A DNA stretch of 64,000 nt from Streptococcus porci DSM 23759 (GTDB lineage: Bacteria > Bacillota > Bacilli > Lactobacillales > Streptococcaceae): positions 1-64,000 of the forward strand of contig NZ_AUIP01000006.1 of assembly GCF_000423765.1 (NCBI RefSeq). Reading direction: 5' to 3'. Of the stretch, positions 59,789 to 64,000 are shown piece by piece. The notes beneath the pieces are model-generated. The model was not told the DNA's origin and did no database searches. It saw nothing but the letters and a program-made list of their open reading frames with translations. Each line of letters begins with the position of its first letter. Positions within the stretch are counted from its first letter, which is position 1. Made by a program: the position numbers and the translations under genes.

Positions 59789-60939
59789 TGGTAGCCTTCT
59801 CACTTGAATACATACTAGTCTTAATTGGGGCTTTCTTACTATCGCTCTTTGCGACACCGATTGTTCGTCTGTTGGCCTTTAAAATTGGTGCTGTTGACCA
59901 ACCGAACGCTCGGCGAATCAATAAAATTCCTATGCCTAGCGGAGGCGGTTTGGCAGTAGTATTTTCTTTTGTCATGACAGTTCTCTTTTTTATGCCTCTA
60001 GTTGTGACAGGACATATTCATTATCAAACCTATTTTGATTATATTTTACCAGTTGTTATTGGTGGCCTAATCGTTGCAGCGACTGGTCTGATTGATGACA
60101 TTTACGAGCTATCGGCCAAGAAAAAATTAATTGGCATTGTTATTGCGGCAGTCATTATTTGGTATTTTACAGAATTTCGTTTTGATTCCTTTAAAATTCC
60201 TTTTGGGGGTCCGCTATTAGAGTTTAATCCTCTTTTGACTTTTGTTGCAACTATCCTTTGGATTGTTGGTGTGACCAATGCGGTTAATCTTATGGATGGT
60301 TTAGATGGTCTGGTTAGTGGAGTCTCTATTATTAGCCTGTTGACCATGGGTGTGGTCTCCAACTTTTTTTTGGCGGAGGCTAATATTTTTTTGACTTTGA
60401 CAATCTTCGTTTTAGTAGCTTCGATTGTCGGCTTTTTCCCTTATAACTACCATCCGGCATGGATCTACGGGGGAGATACGGGTGCTTTGTTTATTGGATT
60501 CATGATTTCGGTATTGTCCTTGCAAGGGCTTAAGAATGCCACTGCCGTTGCTGTTGTCACGCCAGTCATTATTCTCGGAGTCCCTATTGTTGATACTTTC
60601 GTGGCGATTATTCGTCGCACCTTGTCCGGTCAAAAATTCTACGAGCCTGATAAAATGCACTTACATCATCGCCTGCTAGCTATGGGATTTTCTCATAGAA
60701 GTGCGGTGCTTGTTGTCTATGCCATTGCTCTGCTATTTTCTCTAATAGCCTTACTTTTGAATGTCTCTACTCGTCTGGGAGGGGTGCTCCTCATGGTGGG
60801 TGTTCTCTTTGGTCTTGAGGTTCTTATTGAAGGGCTAGAAATTTGGGGAGAGGGGCGAACGCCGCTTTTCCATCTTTTAAAACTCATTGGAAATCCTAGC
60901 TACCGCAAGGAAGTTTTGGAGAAAAGGTCTAAGAAATAA
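59788..60939 (+). CDS. rgpG: MraY/WecA-family GlcNAc-1-phosphate transferase
   Basis: The 383-residue membrane enzyme has about eleven membrane segments and the family motifs DQPNARRINKIPMPSGGGLA, the Asp pair GLIDDIYELSAKKK, NAVNLMDGLDGLVSGV (nucleophile and Mg2+ Asp), YIYGGDTGALFIG-like WIYGGDTGALFIGFM and HLHHRLLAMGF. It transfers GlcNAc-1-phosphate from UDP-GlcNAc to undecaprenyl phosphate, starting rhamnose-glucose polysaccharide or teichoic acid synthesis. In streptococci the mecA-neighbour copy is called rgpG/GacO; tagO is the alternative name. Its ATG overlaps the mecA stop by one base. Confidence 0.9.
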   Translation: MVAFSLEYILVLIGAFLLSLFATPIVRLLAFKIGAVDQPNARRINKIPMPSGGGLAVVFSFVMTVLFFMPLVVTGHIHYQTYFDYILPVVIGGLIVAATGLIDDIYELSAKKKLIGIVIAAVIIWYFTEFRFDSFKIPFGGPLLEFNPLLTFVATILWIVGVTNAVNLMDGLDGLVSGVSIISLLTMGVVSNFFLAEANIFLTLTIFVLVASIVGFFPYNYHPAWIYGGDTGALFIGFMISVLSLQGLKNATAVAVVTPVIILGVPIVDTFVAIIRRTLSGQKFYEPDKMHLHHRLLAMGFSHRSAVLVVYAIALLFSLIALLLNVSTRLGGVLLMVGVLFGLEVLIEGLEIWGEGRTPLFHLLKLIGNPSYRKEVLEKRSKK

Positions 60940-60946
60940 GCAGGGA

Positions 60947-60970
60947 AGAAGCCTTTTAGGGGCTTTTTTG
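60947..60970 (+). terminator. Terminator of mecA-rgpG
   Basis: AAGCC (60949-60953) pairs with GGCTT (60961-60965) and runs into T6; the next -10 follows immediately. Confidence 0.72.
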
Positions 60971-60977
60971 CTATAAT
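60969..60977 (+). promoter_or_regulatory. Extended -10 of the suf operon
   Basis: TGCTATAAT (60969-60977) abuts the T tract of the previous terminator. The sufC ATG is at 61011. Confidence 0.7.
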
Positions 60978-61010
60978 AGAAACGTTATAAATTTAGAAAT
61001 GGAGACGGTC

Positions 61011-61784
61011 ATGTCTGTACTTGAAATCAAAAATCTGCATGTCTCAATCGAGGACAAGGAAATCCTGAAAGGTGTCAATTTAACCCTAAAAACAGGAGAA
61101 ATTGCAGCTATCATGGGACCAAATGGAACGGGGAAATCAACCCTATCAGCAGCCATCATGGGAAATCCAAACTATGAAGTGACAGAAGGAGAAATCCTCT
61201 TTGATGGAGAAAATATCCTTGAGTTGGAAGTTGATGAGCGTGCACGCATGGGCCTTTTTCTGGCTATGCAGTACCCATCTGAAATTCCAGGCATCACTAA
61301 TGCTGAATTTATCCGCGCAGCTATGAATGCAGGAAAAGAAGAGGAGGATAAAATCTCTGTCCGCGACTTCATCACCAAATTGGATGAAAAAATGGAACTA
61401 CTTGGTATGAAAGAGGAAATGGCAGAGCGTTACCTCAATGAAGGCTTTTCAGGTGGTGAGAAAAAACGCAACGAAATTTTGCAGCTACTTATGCTTGAGC
61501 CTAAGTTTGCCCTGCTTGATGAGATAGACTCAGGTCTAGACATTGACGCCCTTAAGGTGGTATCAAAAGGAGTCAATGAAATGCGTGGTGAGGGCTTTGG
61601 TGCCATGATTATTACCCACTATCAACGCTTGCTTAATTACATCACACCTGACGTGGTTCATGTCATGATGGAGGGGCGCGTGGTGCTTTCTGGCGGAGCG
61701 GAGCTTGCTGCTCGTCTTGAAAAAGAAGGGTATGTCAAGATTGCTGAGGAGCTAGGCATCGACTACCACGAAGAGGTCGAATAA
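61011..61784 (+). CDS. sufC: SufC, ATPase of the Fe-S cluster scaffold
   Basis: Start at ATG 61011 (MSVLEIKNLHVSIEDKEIL) follows GGAGACGG; an ATG at 60999 lies over the ribosome site. The 257-residue soluble ABC-type ATPase has Walker A GPNGTGKSTLS, the signature EGFSGGEKKRNEILQLL and Walker B FALLDEIDSGLDIDALK, all SufC-typical. It drives the SufBCD scaffold that assembles Fe-S clusters. It is the first gene of the suf operon here. A GNAT gene, unusual for the operon, follows after nine bases. Confidence 0.95.
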   Translation: MSVLEIKNLHVSIEDKEILKGVNLTLKTGEIAAIMGPNGTGKSTLSAAIMGNPNYEVTEGEILFDGENILELEVDERARMGLFLAMQYPSEIPGITNAEFIRAAMNAGKEEEDKISVRDFITKLDEKMELLGMKEEMAERYLNEGFSGGEKKRNEILQLLMLEPKFALLDEIDSGLDIDALKVVSKGVNEMRGEGFGAMIITHYQRLLNYITPDVVHVMMEGRVVLSGGAELAARLEKEGYVKIAEELGIDYHEEVE

Positions 61785-61793
61785 GGAGTCCTA

Positions 61794-62303
61794 ATGGTTA
61801 ATTGCAAGAAGCTGTCGACCTACTATAAGGTTCGTCCGCTTAGTGAAAGCGACGGTCTGGTTGTTTTGGCCTTATATAAGAGCAATCCTTACTTTTTTAA
61901 ACATTGTCCCCCACAGCCGACCTTATCATCGGTACTGAATGATATGCGTAAACTCCCTCCAGCTATTTCCTCTGAACAGAAACAGTTTCTAGGTTATTTT
62001 TTAGAAGAGAAGTTGGTTGCAGTACTGGATTTGGTAGAGGGATATCCAGATAGTCAGACAGTTTTTATTGGCTTATTTATGTTGGATGGGGACTACCATG
62101 GTAAAGGGATTGGAAGTCAGTTATTTCAAGAGGCCATTCAGGTATTGACGCAGGACTTTGCTAGGCTTAGGCTTGGTTATGTGGCGACTAATGCGATTGC
62201 TGAGGCTTTTTGGAGAAAGCAGGGCTTTGTACCGACTGGGGAAGTGGCTAAAACTGACCATTATGACATTATTCTTGCTGATTTTTTGAGAGATAAAGGA
62301 TAG
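61794..62303 (+). CDS. GNAT-family N-acetyltransferase inserted in the suf operon
   Basis: The 169-residue protein has the GNAT pattern: N-terminal strand YYKVRPLSESDGLVVLALYK, FIGLFMLDGDYHGKGIGSQL with the acetyl-CoA pyrophosphate loop (Q/R-x-x-G-x-G/A as HGKGIG) and RLRLGYVATNAIAEAFWRKQ, GF ending. It starts nine bases after sufC (ribosome site AAGGAG) and ends seven bases before sufD, so it is clearly within the operon. GNATs acetylate small molecules or protein amines. The streptococcal suf order I know is sufC-sufD-sufS-sufU-sufB without this gene. Its substrate is unknown. Confidence 0.85.
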   Translation: MVNCKKLSTYYKVRPLSESDGLVVLALYKSNPYFFKHCPPQPTLSSVLNDMRKLPPAISSEQKQFLGYFLEEKLVAVLDLVEGYPDSQTVFIGLFMLDGDYHGKGIGSQLFQEAIQVLTQDFARLRLGYVATNAIAEAFWRKQGFVPTGEVAKTDHYDIILADFLRDKG

Positions 62304-62310
62304 ACGATAA

Positions 62311-63573
62311 ATGACGAAAGAAATGATTTTAGCTTTTTCACAAGCTAAAGCAGAACCTGCTTGGCTACAGGAACGCCGACAAGCAGCTTTTGCAAAACTA
62401 GAAGAGCTACCTCTTCCAACTATTGAGCGTGTTAAATTTCACCGCTGGAATTTGGGAGACGGAACCATCACAGAGGATGAGATGGGGGCTAATGTTCCTG
62501 ATTTCACAGCTTTTGGCGACAATCCTAAGTTGGTTCAAGTTGGTACGCAAACAGTTCTTGAGCAGTTGTCGCCTGATTTGATGAATCAAGGTGTGGTTTT
62601 CACGGATTTTTACTCAGCTCTTGAGGAAATTCCTGAAGTGATTGAGCAACATTTTGGGACGGCTGTTGCTTTTGATGAGCACAAACTGGCTGCTTACAAC
62701 ACGGCTTATTTTAACAGTGCAGCAGTTCTTTACGTGCCAGACAATGTCGAGGTTGAAGTTCCTATCGAGGGTATTTTCCTCCAGGATAGTTCATCAGCTG
62801 TGCCCTTTAACAAGCACATCCTCGTCATCGCGGGCAAGCATGCAAAAGTTAGCTATCTGGAACGATTTGAGACCATTGGAAACGGCAGAGCTGAGACATC
62901 TGCGAATATCTCCGTAGAAGTCATCGCTGGTGCAGGCAGTCAAATCAAGTTCGCAGCTATCGATCGACTAGGTGAAGGGGTGACAACCTTCATCAGCCGC
63001 CGTGGCCGTTTGGCTCAAGATGCTAGCATCGACTGGGCACTGGGTGTCATGAATGAAGGCAATGTTATTGCTGATTTTGATTCAGACTTGATTGGAAATG
63101 GTAGTCACGCAAATCTGAAAGTTGTTGCCGCTTCAAGTGGTCGTCAGGTTCAAGGGATTGATACTCGCGTGACAAATTATGGAAATAATTCTGTCGGTCA
63201 CATCTTACAACACGGTGTTATTTTAGAGCGTGGAACCCTTACCTTCAACGGCATTGGACACATTATCAAAGGGGCCAAGGGAGCAGATGCCCAGCAGGAA
63301 AGCCGTGTTCTCATGCTTTCTGACAAGGCGCGTTCGGATGCTAATCCAATTCTTCTCATTGATGAAAACGAAGTGACCGCTGGTCACGCTGCGTCGATTG
63401 GACAGGTTGACCCAGAAGATATGTACTACTTGATGAGTCGTGGTCTGGATCGTGAAACGGCTGAGCGCTTGGTCATCCGTGGTTTCCTTGGAGCCGTAAT
63501 TACTGAGATTCCAGTCCAAGCAGTCCGTGAGGAAATGATTGCAGTTCTAGATAAAAAATTGGATAAACGTTAG
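62311..63573 (+). CDS. sufD: SufD, Fe-S cluster assembly scaffold subunit
   Basis: The 420-residue protein belongs to the SufB/SufD family: N-terminal helical region (EPAWLQERRQAAFAKLEELP), right-handed beta-helix core (about 120-350; VEVPIEGIFLQDSS, FISRRGRLAQDASIDWALGV, RQVQGIDTRVTNYG) and the C-terminal domain TAGHAASIGQVDPEDMYYLM with LVIRGFLGAVI. It forms the SufBC2D complex with SufC upstream. The Cys typical of SufB is not needed here. sufS follows after about 60 bases. Confidence 0.94.
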   Translation: MTKEMILAFSQAKAEPAWLQERRQAAFAKLEELPLPTIERVKFHRWNLGDGTITEDEMGANVPDFTAFGDNPKLVQVGTQTVLEQLSPDLMNQGVVFTDFYSALEEIPEVIEQHFGTAVAFDEHKLAAYNTAYFNSAAVLYVPDNVEVEVPIEGIFLQDSSSAVPFNKHILVIAGKHAKVSYLERFETIGNGRAETSANISVEVIAGAGSQIKFAAIDRLGEGVTTFISRRGRLAQDASIDWALGVMNEGNVIADFDSDLIGNGSHANLKVVAASSGRQVQGIDTRVTNYGNNSVGHILQHGVILERGTLTFNGIGHIIKGAKGADAQQESRVLMLSDKARSDANPILLIDENEVTAGHAASIGQVDPEDMYYLMSRGLDRETAERLVIRGFLGAVITEIPVQAVREEMIAVLDKKLDKR

Positions 63574-63585
63574 TGATTGGAATAA

Positions 63586-64000
<415 letters not shown>

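Overview
The window looks like a chromosome segment of a low-GC Streptococcus. Diagnostic content includes comX under a ComR box, codY with its isochorismatase-type neighbour, a streptococcal relA, mecA, an rgpG-type MraY-family gene, an LPXTG-anchored nucleotidase, the suf cluster and the IS630-Spn1 type of insertion sequence. I cannot fix the species from sequence alone; the gene set would fit S. suis-like or related animal streptococci.

Layout. 1-300 is the start of comX, the competence sigma factor, with a perfect ComR palindrome upstream. 400-2950 is an insertion-sequence graveyard: a decayed IS1182-type transposase followed directly by an IS630-type element whose end supplies the stop codon of the next gene. 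2936-7436 (minus) carries a P-loop kinase, an M42 aminopeptidase, nrdI and a cell-wall-anchored cyclic-nucleotide phosphodiesterase/nucleotidase. 7721-11506 holds relA, a decayed zinc-ribbon gene, dtd and a small membrane protein. 11568-15707 is the trehalose locus (treR, treB, treC). 15744-17026 is a LytTR regulator with two tandem DUF3021 membrane proteins and a paired direct repeat in front. 17127-23179 holds rpmH, codY, a nicotinamidase-like gene, a VanZ-like gene, tRNA-Leu, an amino-acid binding lipoprotein and recG.

23294-28923 is a sucrose or fructo-oligosaccharide locus: LacI-type regulator, ABC transporter and an intracellular GH32 enzyme, with cre and operator palindromes. 29214-33109 is an ABC-2 transporter operon with small membrane and DUF4097-like proteins, followed by a DUF2975/XRE pair. 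A probable structured RNA lies at about 33121-33337. 33438-43141 holds an aldo/keto reductase, ansA, a HAD fused to a pyrophosphohydrolase-like domain, an AlaT-like aminotransferase, nagA, fba, tRNA-Thr and an APC permease. 43511-46744 holds rpmB, the Asp23-like protein, fakA, a HIT protein and a dead Nudix gene. 46955-51883 is branched-chain amino-acid synthesis (ilvBNC, ilvA). 52126-58963 holds a tiny membrane peptide, an SPFH protein, glnPQ, a DUF2207 protein and uppP. 59069-64000 holds mecA, rgpG, sufC, a GNAT gene, sufD and the start of sufS.

How it works together. The clearest theme is nutrient control. CodY boxes precede codY, ilvB and ilvA; cre-like sites sit in the promoters of treB, the sugar ABC operon and an aldo/keto reductase; relA supplies the stringent response. 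A second theme is competence and cell-cell signalling: comX with a ComR box, the MecA adaptor, and a LytTR/DUF3021 module of the HdrRM/BrsRM kind. Many genes begin with an extended -10 (TGnTATAAT) placed just after the T-tract of the preceding terminator. At least five protein genes are visibly decaying: the IS1182 transposase, the zinc-ribbon gene, an aldo/keto reductase fragment, the Nudix gene and the IS630 orfB.
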